In this document: positions 34,801 through 47,200 of the stretch, in pieces
How the letters are laid out: the number at the start of each line of letters is the position of its first letter
Position numbering within the stretch: position 1 is the stretch's first letter
Assembly (NCBI RefSeq): GCF_035083965.1
Contig: NC_089723.1
Span: forward strand, 29,763,193-29,827,192
Direction of reading: 5' to 3'
Source of the DNA: Branchiostoma lanceolatum
Lineage: Eukaryota; Chordata; Leptocardii; Amphioxiformes; Branchiostomatidae
DNA: 64,000 bases
Translations under genes and position numbers: made by a program
Notes under the pieces: generated by a model
What the model was told of the DNA's origin: nothing
What the model saw: the letters and a program-made list of their open reading frames with translations, nothing else
Databases searched by the model: none

Positions 34801-37800
34801 AGGGAATCACAAACTGACACGCACAAAACATGTAGAACTACACATCGTTTATTCACTATGATCCTGAACACCCACTGTAGAAAGACCCCAACGCCCCCCA
34901 GGGGCCCAGTGCCTGTGCGCGAGTACATTAGTGGGTTCTGGGCCAAACATCCCGCCACTGCGCCACAGACACGCACAGTGACACCAAATATGCGCGAGTA
35001 TAATAGTGGGAGATGTAAGTTACATGTCTAACCTGTAGACTTGAAGTGTGGCAGGATGTGATGAACCTTGAGTTGTTTCCTCCCCATCATCTGTTCCAGT
35101 ACCCTGACCACCTCCGCTAGGTTCTCCCGGTACGTCAGCTCATGTTTCACACTGCCTCCTGCACCCTGGAATATAACAAAATACTTATCATCATACATGT
35201 AGCTTATTCCAACTCAATCAATGTAGTACCAAAAAAAGCTGCCAGGGGCAAAAAATCTAATTATTTCTTTGACTGGTTCTCACCATGTAGGTAATATCAT
35301 GGAAATAAATAGTGACTATGGCTTTTTCCAAACACGACGTACAAAAACCAAACGCAGTACCAAAGAAAGCTGATAGGGGGCCAAAAATCTAATCTTTGAT
35401 TGGTTCTCACCACATGCAAAATATCATGGAAAGAAATAATGACTATGACTGGCGGCCAAAGAAAGCCTATTGTGGATAGTGCCTAATTGCAGTTATAAAT
35501 GCTCTAAATATCGTTTACCCATTGGATTTAGGGGGATATCTTTTCATAGCTTAAAAAATAAGTGTGCTTGGCATTGTTTATTGCATATGGGGCCATAAGA
35601 GTTGTAATTTTTATTTTGTTATCAAATCCAATGGTACAGCAAAATTGTTGTATGAGACCTCAAAAATGACCACTTTAGGGTAATGTCATTCTTGTGGCAT
35701 CAACAAGTTGGACCTCTGACCTCTGGTAGTTGTTTGATGAACTCCTGAGAGAGCCTGTGTCCGGTATAGTCCTCACACTCCACTCCGACTGTACCATCAA
35801 TAACATACAGGTCACGCATGGTCTCCCAGGGACAGTACTCTGGTAGGGACATTCAAAAAAGGTTAATGTTACATGTATATGTATAAGTTGTATCTGAAAA
35901 CCTGTGGTACATGTATGACCATTCTCAAATTCTTTCATTAAGTCAAAAGGTCCGTATGTTCGAAGAGATAACGTTACCTATTTTCAATCTAGAAACAGGA
36001 ATTGTTAGGTGGATGATCCAATGTTCTGCTGTTGGTCCTGGGTTTGAATACCGACACGCCACGACTTTGTGGGAAATGCACTTAACAGTACACGACTTTC
36101 CTCACTTCACTCAGACAGAAATGAGTACCTAGCGTCAGTTAGGGACGTCCCTCGGATAGGATGTTAAATGGAGGTCCCATGTTTGAGGATAGCCATACCT
36201 CGAGCACATGTTAAAGAACCCACAACAAATTTATCCAAAAGAGTACGGGTCCTTCCCAATGGGAGTGGATCAAATGGATCTATCCAAATAATATTATGCA
36301 GCTTGTACTCTTCAGTACAAACCTGGTGTTTTATGCCATGAGGCGGTTTACCAGGTATGGAATACAAACAAACAAACAAAACTGACTTTGTATCTGCTGC
36401 AGGGTGTCTGGATTGAACACAGTGTTGATGAGGTCATACGGGAACCTCTCCATGTAAGCCAGCGCCACCACACTGTACACCAGGTGTTCTGGGAAGGTCT
36501 GGAACTCAGAGGAGCGGGCATACAACTCCTGCAGAATAAACCACAGAAATATCAAAGGTTGACAGCGTCTCTGGCTTTATCAATTCTTTATGGCTGATAT
36601 AGACAAGGTAGAATGCCAAGGGGAATGCCAAGGGGAAGTATGATCTTGTATGATACAATTACATGTAGACGACACAAGCCTTGATACTGCCAAAGGACCA
36701 ATTTAAAGGTGAAACATCCCTGTGACATGCCTGTCACAGGGCTATGTACAGCTAGCTTGTATTCAACACAATGTTTGCAGCATACCCTCAGATAAACAGC
36801 CTATCCCTACAATACATCCTTCTGAGGCCTTAGTGCCAGACAGCTGCCAGCCAATCAGATACTTCCTAGCACCTCTTGCTGTTATTGCTGGCTAAGGTCC
36901 CAAAATGGTCATTGGAAGTTACCAGCCAATCAGGTCGTCTCTTATGGTCAGGAGGAGCTGTGATTGGTTGGCAACTTCACAGCACCCTCGCCTGGGAACA
37001 AGAGCTCTACCATAATGCCCCAGAAGGATGGATTACTAGTATACAGTGGTTTGCCTGGGTATGATGCTGATATATTATATAACAGTTAGCTGTTACAGTA
37101 TCTCTGCATCTGGTGAGTGGGGATGAAGTTAAAGAGTAAAATACACTGAAAGGTATTTCAAAAGACTTCACGACACACTTAGCTTTGCCCTGCAGAAGAC
37201 ACATACCTTTACCATAGTATCAAGAAACAGGTCAACGTTGGCTGGACGAAAGTTAAGCTGTGCAAACGTCCACAAGAACTTGGCGATGTCTTTGATCCGA
37301 CACAGTCTGGCATCTTTCACAGCTTTCTCAGACACAGCTTCGAGCAAGTCCTTGTCGATAATGTGTAGCGCTCCATACGTGAAGACCAACTGCATCACAG
37401 ACACGAGCGGTAGGTCTTGGATAACGCTGGAAAAGGTTGCAGCAGCCTTCTTGAAGAGAGGCAAGTGGACTGTCGTGGCATGTCTGAAGGCCTTGAAGAC
37501 ACTGACGGCACTGAAGAAATCTAGTTGGTCAAAATGTTCGCAGGCTTTGTCCCCCAGGATTTGCAACAGTGCAGCAGACGATATGATAGTCTGCGACTTG
37601 AAGTAACCCAAGCAGATTGCCGCAATCTCTTTTCCATTTAGATCATTAACATATGAAAGCACCATGTCTTCTAGTTTCTTCATGAGAGTTAACGGTGCTG
37701 TCCTGTTTTCTCCGATCACATAGAGCAGCTGCACCAGTTGGTGATGGGTCAGCTCGAGATACTGTGGCTCCACGCGCTTCAACATCCGACCGTTGTAATC

Positions 37801-38586
37801 AACAACTACCCGGCCAATCGCTCGCCAGGTGTCGGATACAAGTAACATCGTATCAATGTCCCAATTATAGACCCGCCTTTCGCACTCCGAAATAAACTTC
37901 CTGTAGATGCGATGCCAAACTGGGATCCCTAAGTTGTGAAGGGAGACTAAAACAGTTACGAAATCTTTGTCCGTGAACATTTTGCAATAGTTTGATACCA
38001 TTGTGAGACATGGGTCGTAATGATCACTCAGTAAAAACTGAGAAATCCTCTTCTGTGGTTGTCTAGCTAAAGCCGACAGACTGTCGGCCAGAACTGCAGG
38101 ACTAACATCTCCTTTGCTGTCACTGATTGCAGCTAAGACACTCTCAATGTCTACATCATTTTCACTTCCTTTGCAACGATGAGACTGAAGGAAGTTGTGA
38201 GCTGTGAGATACCTGTCCGAGTCTTCATAGAAGCTTCTTGTAGCCGCCTTCTGATCAAATTTTTCTTCCCACTTTGGACGTTCTAAAAAGTCCTTGATCC
38301 TAAACTGGCCACTTCTGTCATGATGCCTTTCATTTAGGTTTCTCTTGCGAACTGTATGATGCTTAGGAATCGTTGACTTTTGTAATGTGGTTGTGGAATA
38401 GCACATGACTTGATAATGCGTGGAGGGATTCTTTGCTTGGGAGTAAAATCTAATAGCAGTGGGAGATACAGTCATGGGAGAAACCAGGAAAAAGCTGGCT
38501 TCTGTACAGTATCTTCTGAAGTACGTTTGTAACCCTAGTCTTAAACAGCCTCCCCTGGAAGCTTGACTCAAGGTAAAAGATGCCAT
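31815..38586 (-). CDS. FASTKD: FASTK-domain / RAP-domain mitochondrial RNA-binding protein, complete
   Basis: FASTK family proteins act in mitochondrial RNA processing, stability and translation. Minus-strand exons: 38586-37207, 36528-36387, 35839-35721, 35165-35033, 34279-34154, 33557-33482, 32875-32761 and 31907-31815 (TAG). They total 2184 nt, 727 residues, in one frame. The N-terminus (MASFTLSQASRGG, then Arg/Ser-rich with FRRYC) suits a mitochondrial presequence. FAST_1-type leucine-rich sequence includes LVFTYGALHIIDKDLL and IAKFLWTFAQLNFRPANVD (about residues 390-460). FAST_2-type sequence continues over exons 2-4 (FPEHLVYSVVALAYMERFPY, YVIDGTVGVECEDY). An acidic linker (SSLEEEEEVEPE) precedes the RAP domain (HQMKRRQLRKLGYQVVE, IPYYEWLEL). 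Start chosen at the first ATG after an acceptor at 38595-38596. The member (FASTKD2, 3 or 5) is not resolved. The fifth exon start is tandemly amplified (see 34250-34600). Confidence 0.88.
34250..34600 (-). repeat. Five-unit tandem repeat carrying splice acceptors
   Basis: GGTTTGTCTGG recurs at 34250, 34329, 34399, 34484 and 34563, so units are 79, 70, 85 and 79 bp. On the minus strand each unit is an intron end (T/G-rich, then TAG) plus the first 30 or so bases of the fifth coding exon of the FASTKD-like gene (ATATAGAGATNCATGTGGAC). Units contain ACAACAAC runs on +. Confidence 0.85.
35226..35450. repeat. Tandem duplication (about 125 bp) in FASTKD-like intron
   Basis: AGTACCAAA(A/G)AAAGCTG, AAAAATCTAAT, TTGGTTCTCACCA-type and AATATCATGGAAA motifs occur in the same order at about 35226 and 35353. 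A relative with TAGTACCAAGGGAAGCTGC is at about 51127. Confidence 0.55.
36000..36370 (+). mobile_element. tRNA-derived SINE in FASTKD-like intron
   Basis: Box B-like GGGTTTGAATACC (36040-36052), then GGGAAATGCACTTAAC, TTTCCTCACTTCACTC, ATGAGTACC, TTAAAGAACC and a tail ending in ACAAACAAACAAACAAA. It abuts the 3' end of the second coding exon (36387) on the opposite strand. Related pieces at 17550 and 14380. Confidence 0.6.
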
Positions 38587-39130
38587 GTTGGTATCTGAAA
38601 AAAAAGAGGAGTTGTTCAATCAATTCACAGCATACAACCAAAGGTGTGAAATTTGGATTCTCATGGTATCTCTCCATGTGCAATTTGCGAAGGACAATTC
38701 TATTCGATCAGAAATAATCTGGATAGGGTCATCAGCAGCTAGACTGTCAAAACAAGGTTAAAATCAGCTGATAGAAGGTACACACATAATGGCGCCCCCT
38801 GTCGTCTGTTGTGATTACTACAGATAACAGTGCAAATGTTGTGTAACCTGTGTAAGACACTAAAACGTCTTCCTACTGAGTGGCCTCGGCAACTAAATGT
38901 GCGCGACGTAAATAATTGTTTCTTGAGTCGGATTACGGAAAATAACGTGACATACCAGAGAACTACCGGCTAAAAGTACATCACACATACTATCTTTGTA
39001 AAGCCGCGGGCCTTGCGTAAGCTTAGCTTCGTACTGGGAGCGGGGAAAACGATATATCTGCGAAAATTACCGTGACACAAAGAATCAAACAGTCGCTACT
39101 CATACCTTGGTACCCAACAGCCCCTGTTAT
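38587..39130 (-). promoter_or_regulatory. 5' UTR, first intron and promoter area of FASTKD-like gene
   Basis: An acceptor (T-run then cag) lies 10 nt before the start ATG. A matching donor on the minus strand (ccaag/gtatgag) has its boundary at 39106/39105, so a short 5' UTR exon reaching 39106 or beyond is likely. CpG is raised around 38890-39060. Confidence 0.45.
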
Positions 39131-39599
39131 GTTAATGTTTCCAAAATCTAAAGTAATCTTTGGATCAGAGATTGACGAATCGCCTGGTCCTTCCGAAGCT
39201 GTTTGCTTCCGGACTGAACATGTGTTGCCCTGACCCGGAAGTAAACTGTGTGGGCCCTACCATTTACACTAGAAGATCAAGGAGGCTTGATAGATCATTT
39301 ACAATTCCACATAAAATTCAGTTTCTCAAATTTCCCAAAAAGAAAACCCTCGAATCCGTTTGATATAATGAATCCTTAATGTTGGTGAAGTGAATTCATT
39401 CATTTGCTTTGAGGCCGCGTTCAAATTTATTGTGGACCCTTCCAACTCTACTCTGGTATGGGGTAGGCCGTATAGGGACCATTAAAATGGCCTTTTATGC
39501 AAATCATGGCTAAAGCCATCTTAAATTAAAACATTTACCTACATCTCGAACCTCCAATCTGTACCACCCCTGCAAAACTGGACTGTCCCGTCTGTGTTT

Positions 39600-40062
39600 A
39601 GGTAAAAAAAAGGAGGTCAATTCCGGCATATCAACGACCCAGAAGTTCAAGTTAGATGAGATTTCACCACACCCCCTGTTGAAGGCTGTTCTATTAATGA
39701 ACTACATTTTATAAGCGAATGTCCCAAATTCGAAGCCGAAAGAAACAGATTATTCACGAAAGTATCCGAAATCTCTAAAAGCTAATGTCTAGATTAAGAA
39801 ATACACAGAAATTCCTTTTGAAATGGCCCACTCATCATCGAAAGTGTGGGACTTTTTGTTGTCCACTGCTGTCAAAGAAGAAGTCAAACCACGCATTAGT
39901 ACGGTAGATATAGAAACTTATTGTAGACTAGCAATATAGTACGATCTTTTATCACATGTATGCCTTATGTTTTACTTTATGTTTGTACATCGTCATTGTT
40001 GTCAACTTGCAATTAGCATACGGGCATGAATCTGCAATAAACTTATCATTATTATTATTAAT
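39600..40062 (+). mobile_element. 3' end of a truncated LINE
   Basis: A frame at about 39690-39785 reads LHFISECPKFEAERNRLF, the C/H-rich tail seen after reverse transcriptase in many non-LTR elements, followed by stops. It ends in AATAAACTTATCATTATTATT, a typical simple-repeat LINE terminus. Confidence 0.65.
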
Positions 40063-40796
40063 GTATCAGTGAACGGATCCCACTCAGGTCTTTCCGATCG
40101 CCAAGAGCGATTTTCCTCCGTTCTGGAGCTGTCCGCGCTTCTGATGACGTCATGGTTCGACAGGTGAAACCTTTCCTCGCTCGCTCACCGACGCACGAGG
40201 GACGGGCGGGCGGAGAATAGGCTCTCGATCGAAGGGTCTGGGTGGGCCCTGTCACCTAAGCGCAAACGCTCGGTCCTCTTTGTGTCCTACCTTCCGCAAA
40301 GTCGAAAATACTCCGGCGGTATAGAATGCCAATGGCGGGAGAGTATTTTCTCCGTTTCTCTCACGTAATATAGAAGCGGAAGGATTCGTGTGAACTAACA
40401 TAGAAGAGAAAATGCTATAATTCCATGCTAATAAATGATGGGAATTTTATTCTCGTTTCTATTTTGTTATTTGTAGTTGACCGTACGAAACTTACCTTAC
40501 ATTTTCCTATTTCTATTATCATATTCTATTATCGATAATATTTTGTGGTTTTGAATTTAGGATAGATTAGCCTCGCGGTATTGCTCTTAAATACTAGTAC
40601 TAAGTAGTTGTTGCCGCACCTTCTACCATGTGCGATTGTTTAGCGATAAAGGTCATTCATTCATTATCGTTCTTGTACTTTATTCCTCCCTTGGGAGAGC
40701 ATTGAAGTGGACATATTTACAAAGTCAAAGGGGACGCCATGTCAATTTATATGTGGTGTAGAAAAAATAAAAATGCTTTGGAAAATAAATTATCTT
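40063..40796. other. Intergenic DNA
   Basis: G+C-rich to about 40330, then AT-rich. I see no exon or clear element. Confidence 0.5.
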
Positions 40797-40995
40797 TCAT
40801 TAATTCATTTATCCATTAATCCATTAATTCCTTAATTCATTAATTCACCAATTCATCAATTCATCAATACGTCAATTCGTCTATTCGTCTTTTCGTCGAT
40901 TCGTCGATTCGTCGATTCGTCGATTCATCGATTCATCAATTCATCAATTCATTAATTCATTAATTCTTTAATTCATTAATTCATTAATTCGTTTA
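40797..40995. repeat. 8-bp tandem repeat with nested sequence zones (about 200 bp)
   Basis: Units of ATTCNTNA form: outer zones are ATTCATTA, inner flanks ATTCATCA, and the core ATTCGTCG (about 40894-40925). Confidence 0.8.
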
Positions 40996-41537
40996 TTACT
41001 TCATCAGCATAGAAAGCCACAAATCCAGGTCCACATCATTTGGTCCATTCTAACGTTTTAATCGTGATAGGTCTACATATTTATCAATTCAAATATATAG
41101 AATCCTAATACATAGTATAGACAAACATTTAAGGTTAACATTCCGTTGCTTTTACAATTGCTACATCTTGGCCATGTACACTACAAAGACTGCATACATA
41201 GGGACATATACAGTGATGCCGTTATACGCTTATACTGTATAATAAGCGGCACTTCTAAATAACATGTGCAACATGAGACAAAATATGCTCGAAATTGACA
41301 GCTAAAGGATGTAAACGTCCGATGCAGAACAATGAAGAGATAATAATGTTTTTGTATTGGTTAAGATGTCAAATGATGATAGATATTATAGGTTACCAAC
41401 AATGTACATTCTGTATTGTAAAAGCGGATTAAGGTCTCCATAGCTCCGAAGCTCTTCTAACAGGTAACTGTGTTACTTAAAATGTTATGGTTTATTCCCA
41501 AGCAGATTCTATGGTACTGCAGCGTTTATTGCAGTAC

Positions 41538-41721
41538 TTATGCCGTGCTGACGCCTTCTCACCTGATGATTGAATTATATGACGTCAGTGTTTCAAATTT
41601 TTCACCTGATGATTGAATTTTAAAATACTGACGTCATATAATACAATCGTCAGGTGAAAAATTTGAAACACCGACGTCATATAATTCAATTCTCAGGTGA
41701 GAAGGCTTCAGCACGACATAA
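41538..41721. mobile_element. 184-bp palindromic MITE with TGACGTCA motifs
   Basis: Left end TTATGCCGTGCTGACGCCTT and right end AAGGCTTCAGCACGACATAA are inverted. CACCTGATGATTGAATT modules alternate in orientation four times. TGACGTCA-type sites occur at about 41579, 41629 and 41673. It lies 130 bp before the orphan sulfotransferase exon. Confidence 0.8.
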
Positions 41722-41852
41722 GTTGCAAACTGTGGAAAATCCCAGAACTATGACGGACTTATGTGAAACAACTTGAAGTAAGACTTTGACTTTGGAATAT
41801 ATCAAGCATAGCATAGAAGGATTTTCAATTTTTTGTGTAGCTTTCCTTTAAG

Positions 41853-41962
41853 GTATCGCTGGAGATTGGAAGAACCACTACTCGGCCGAGCAGAGTGCCA
41901 GGTTGGACCGGAAGTATCGTGAGGGGATGGCAGGATCGGGGCTGGAGTTTGAATTTGAGTAA
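41853..41962 (+). pseudogene. Orphan terminal exon of a sulfotransferase
   Basis: A 110-nt exon after a T-rich acceptor (ctttaag) encodes GIAGDWKNHYSAEQ and the SULT C-terminus ending GSGLEFEFE, stop TAA. It is nearly the same as the last exons of the two full genes at 48274 and 54493. It has Arg-to-Gly (REGM for RERM) and Gln-to-Arg changes. No other SULT exon can be found in the 2.7 kb before it, where repeats lie. The 3' flank, with AATAAA at 42628, matches the flank of SULT-A. Read as the remnant of an upstream copy; a distant 5' part is less likely. Confidence 0.75.
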
Positions 41963-44243
41963 CTGACAAACCTATCTCGGGAATTAGAACTTATAATGAA
42001 TGCAAGGAATATGGCGATGGTGCCATGGTGTAAAGGTATTATAAAAGTTGTCACCACAACACTAATAATTGTTAGGTCATTAAACAGAAAATGTCGATAG
42101 TGTTAAGTACAGGATTACTACTGCAGAATACTGTGAATCTCTTACAGAACTGGTAATCTGTCAGAACAGCACACAATAAGCCAAAACAAAACAGCCAAGA
42201 AGTCGATCTATGGGCCACATGATCATGAATGTCACTTATCTGATAGATCAGTCTCCTACTTTGACATGCTGGTTTACATGGTTCTAAAAAATGACACGGT
42301 AGTGATATATTTCGCCCTAAGTAAATCATTTCGAATTTAGCAATAGCGTCAAAGTTCCTACCAACAGTAGTAACGATGCTGAACTAATTGATGTAACGTA
42401 GTGAGAAAAGCTACCGTATTTGATTGGTCCCCAGCCTCATGATGATATTCATCAGATCAGAAATGCATATGTTCACCAAGAATGAATTATTAACCCGATA
42501 GTTACCGACGTGTTACAATGTGATATTCACAGGGTTAAGCGCTGTGAGAGTCAGACTGTACTATGTTAGAACATGTTGAGTAATGACAATCATGGACTGT
42601 CTTTTAGAATGCAGGCAGGGAATGAGAAATAAAAGATATAGCGTGAGAGAAAATATATCAAATACATAGATTTATACGCAACTATCATTTGTATTTCCAC
42701 GTAGAAATTTAGTTTCTCAAAGTTTAAAACAAAGAAAATCCACATCAATTGTTAATTTTCTGGGCAATTTCGGGCAGGCTATTTTGGTGGTTTTGTCGGC
42801 CCCCGGTTGATTTTAGCCCGTTAGCCGTAACCTAATCCGGTGAAAACATGTACCCGGCTAATATACACATTAATGTTATTGAGTAACTCATTATTACGCC
42901 GACACCCCCCCTCAAAGTGCGAATAAAACCAACTGGGGGGGGGGCATCTCCTTAAATTGCGAATCGAATGAATCATCTGGGGGTCCACCGTACAAATTGC
43001 CCGGCACCGACAGCTACTGGGAAATCTGAATGAAGTTTATTCCTGCGGTCAATGACACTGTGACTACGTCACTAGGGAATAGGTCAGGGCGTAGTTCATG
43101 GAGTAAAGTACATCGGCTGCCACTGAGACGTAAACAACACACCAGGGCTTAAACGAGTTGGACGAACACGGTAGTTTCTTGTGTAGTACATACACAGCAG
43201 GTAACGTAACATATCTTTACTTTCTTGGTTATATCTATTGGCTTACATGTGCTTTTGAAGCAGTGATAATTGTCACGATTTCCGCTCTTTTGTGGGTTTG
43301 GCTTTAAGATCATTGTCACAGTTTTAACCAACATGCCTATTCATGTAACCGTCTGAAAGCATGAAATGGCCTTCACGTCTTGCCCCTCCCCCTTAGTGCA
43401 AGGCTATTCCGCGGCAAACACAGGCCTTGATTTCAAGGCCTTACATATCAGTATGGCCTCGTTATGAATACGAGGTAATAACTGCGGGGAAAGAACGAAA
43501 TGCAGTTTTGATAATCGAAGCTCTTCTAACATGTAACCGTTAACTGTGTTTCGCTGTATCAAAGTGAAGAGAGTGTGTCACGATAAATTGTTACTTGAAG
43601 CTTTGCAAATTTGGGCCGGTGTCAAAGCAAGGTCAATAGTACTTGAATTGAGTGTTGACATAATGCAAATTCGATGTTTTGTTCTTACGATCAGTGACCC
43701 TAAACTGCTGATGCAGGTTGAGATGACATAGAACACGTCGTGTAGTTCTTTTAGTTTTAAGAATGTGTATATATATGATAATGAGTTTATTGCAAGTTCT
43801 TGCCCGTAGGCTAATTGCAAGTACATGTAACATGAAAGGACGGACAGACAATATATATCAATACAGCATGTGACCTTTCTAGTCTAAATACTAACACTAA
43901 ATTCTATCTTATTTGGGTTTGACTTCTTTTTCCGAGACAGTGGAAGACGAATGATCCCACTTTTTCTATAATGTGTGGGTTTTGTGATGTTAAGAGGAGA
44001 GTAGTTTTCTTTTTGTCTGTTAACATGAAGAAGTTTGGATGGAATTTGGTGGCCTCTTGAAACAGCGCCTTTCTTTGTTGATCGTAGAAGGGGTATATAG
44101 CGTAACTTGAAATAAAATGTGTTTCGTTTTCCACCGTGCTTGACATGCAGTATATCTATGGCACCAACCAGTCAGAACAAATGTGCCCCTATAATTACTG
44201 TGATAAGTGATAAATAAGATCAACATTTGTTCCGATATTCAGA
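41963..44243 (+). other. Segmentally duplicated spacer, left copy
   Basis: Shares ordered matches with 48384-51429: GAATGCAAGGAATATGG (42000 and 48465), ACGTCACTAGG (43065 and 49982), ACACACCAGGG / ACCCACCAGGG (43138 and 50064) and CTCTTCTAACATGT (43522 and 50262). Tandem gene duplication therefore included the flanks. No exon seen. Confidence 0.65.
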
Positions 44244-47200
44244 ATGACATCATCTGAAGATAGACCACCATTTGAGCCCCCCTACACGGATCACGAGTAT
44301 GAAGGCATTCCGATGATAGGTATGGTTCCTAAGGAGAGCCTCGATGCGATGAAGACTTTCGAGATGCGCGACGGAGATGTGGTCGTATTAAGCTATCCCA
44401 AAAGCGGTAGGTGTAACTTAGAGTTTGAGCTAATTGTAAGAATCTCATATTTAGTGACGCTCACATTTAAACACCATATTGTATTTTGTACATTGCCAAC
44501 ATTCTTCCCTTCGAAATGATAAACCTTGCTACTTTCCACGAACGAGCAATAAACGTATCAACAAGTGTGAGGGGATCTTTAACGCGCTTGTGGCTGTCAA
44601 AAACAAACACCGCACAGACGGCTTAACGTTCACTCAAAAAGGTAACGTGCAGATCGGAGATACTAGCCCTAATTATATTTTCCTCCCTGTTCCCTGTATA
44701 GGGTATAGGGGAAATATGTTGTTGTTTGCTGGCGTTCTTCTTCCTTCTTCTATCCAAACAAGAAGTTGATGTAGGGTGGCAGCTCTATTAATGCAGAAAC
44801 TTTCCCGTACGGTAAAAGCTACGGAGGTCATGTTGGAGGTGTGAGTAGCTCTAGGAAAGGTGAATACAACGGAATGTGTGTTATGCTAATGAGAACCTCA
44901 TTTGTATAATTAATGCAGAAACGTCCGGGAAACGAGACCTTGAAAGGATTAGATTTTGGGACCCTTAGCGGCTTGTCACTGCAGCTGAACTTTCGGGTTT
45001 TGTATCTTTTGATTTGATCACCCAATAGAAGTGGTAGCTATCTCTTGTGCTCAGAAGGAAGCGACATAGGGTTGGAGCCCCTAGCAGCCTGTTCTAGAAC
45101 TGCGCTTTGGTTAAAATCTTCCAGAGAATAAATGAAAAAGGAAGAAGGGATTTCCGTCATATTGGGCATGCAGGTAGCTTAGATAGAGATGTAGACAATT
45201 GAAATAAACTTATGCAAATGAGGACTTAATTTGCATAACTCATGAGGAACCTCTATAGCTCCAGTGTTTTCAATATCAGGACTTTTTGATACATGTCACC
45301 CATGTAATTTATAGCAGGTGGAACATTAACAGATACCAAACAAAAAATAGGGAAACATTTTTGCACAATTAATACAAAAATGCCATAGGTCCTTCAATTT
45401 TCAATACTTGCAACATGTGTAAGTAAGGTAAATGTAAACATCACTATGTATAGATTATGTAATTTTTGCATAAACCTTTACAAAATCTCTAGATAGTTCA
45501 GGGTATGACTTCACAGAACTCAGTTACAATTTCCAGATGTACATCATGCATGCTGGATGCATTAAAATTTCAGGAAATTCTATGCCAACTCATGTCATTC
45601 ATACTGAATGCTATGAGTTGATATGGGCGTTGTTATCTTAAAACGGTTTGTGAGATTTATGTGCATATCCTGATTTAAAGATGGGGAGGTGTTACCGTAC
45701 GTCCCTCTCGGAAACGCAAGGCAAGACAAGATTTCAAGAGTATTCTACTTAAACTTTTACCACTCTACGTTGTTGTCAAAAACGTAATTAACTACTTATT
45801 ATACTCGCAGGTACAAACTGGATGCATCAGATCGTGCATGAAATTCTGGGTGGAAAGCCTGAAACAGCGTTACCGAAGACACTTGAGTTTTTCCATCTAC
45901 ATTTTGGACAGGTACAGCCAGTCTACGCCCAGCTACAACAGGCTCCATCTCCCCGGCTGATATGGACCCATCTTCCATTTCAACTGGCACCTCCAGGCCT
46001 GTCAACTCCAATCAACAAGGTTTAGTAGCGTATTTGCATCTTAATGAAATTACGATGATGATATCTATATAAGCTGTTTTCCAACACAATAAAGAAAAAA
46101 ACAATTTTTTAAGCATTTTGCAAGACCTCCTTGCTCGTGGCTTGCTATGGTACTGCAGCGGAACTATTGGTTCGATATCTCGTGTTCTGGACGTGCTACT
46201 AGTATTGTCATGGTTTTTGAGTGGTAGATTTTTTGAGTGGTAGATAGCTCTTAAGGGGCGGGGGGAGAGTAAGTTGTGTAGGTTTGCCCCCCCCCCCCCT
46301 AGCGGAACTGTAGGAGCCGATTTCGTTTTAAACTTTGAATGGGAATAGCTCATGAAGGGGTAGATGGATCGTCATTATATTTGGTCTGTAGATAGCTTGA
46401 GTGATGATTGACAAGATTGTATGCTTATTATGCAAATCAGAAGCTAATTTGCATAGCTAATGAGGAAAGGTTATAAATCCGCTGTATTCCATTATAGGAC
46501 GCATAAACATGTGACATGTGTAACTGAGAAAGAGAGGGACATCACTATATATCAATTATGTAAAAATAAAAACAAAAACAAACTATAACTCAAAAATAGT
46601 AATTGATGGGGATTTCAGTCTTGCAGCATTTGGAAGTTAAGTAGATGTAGACATAATCAGACCTGCATTATGCGAATGAGGGCCTCATCTACATAATTTA
46701 TGAGGAAATACTTCAACAACCTTCTTTGCTAAGATAAGATTTTCATAGTTTGAACACTTTGTGTTATTTGGGTAGAAAAGATGATCGACTGACATAATTC
46801 ATGCAAATGAGGTCATCATTTGCATATAGGCTTACATCACTCGGCGAAGGTATGGGGTCGTGGAACTTTAGTTGTATATGTGAAAGTATGCAATGTAATT
46901 AAAACATAGCATTTACGTTGAAGATGGTTTCTATCATCCTTTGTAGGTGAAAGTCATCGTCATGTTGCGAAACCCCAAGGATGTTTCTGTGTCGAACTAC
47001 TATTACCGACAGAGGTTTCAACTAGTAAACTCACCTCAAACTTGGGAGCAACACGCAAAAGACTTCCTAGATGGAAAATGTGAGTTTGAATTAGAATTAG
47101 TGAAGTTTAAACTGTGCATTGCTGCACACTTTTATAGAGGACAATTTGCATAGTTTTTTGTACTGTCCAAGAGGATGACATTTAAAGTTGTAAGTTACTG

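Noticed and set aside
40797-40995. CRISPR-like array
   Set aside because: The repeat is contiguous 8-mers with no spacers, in a eukaryotic context.
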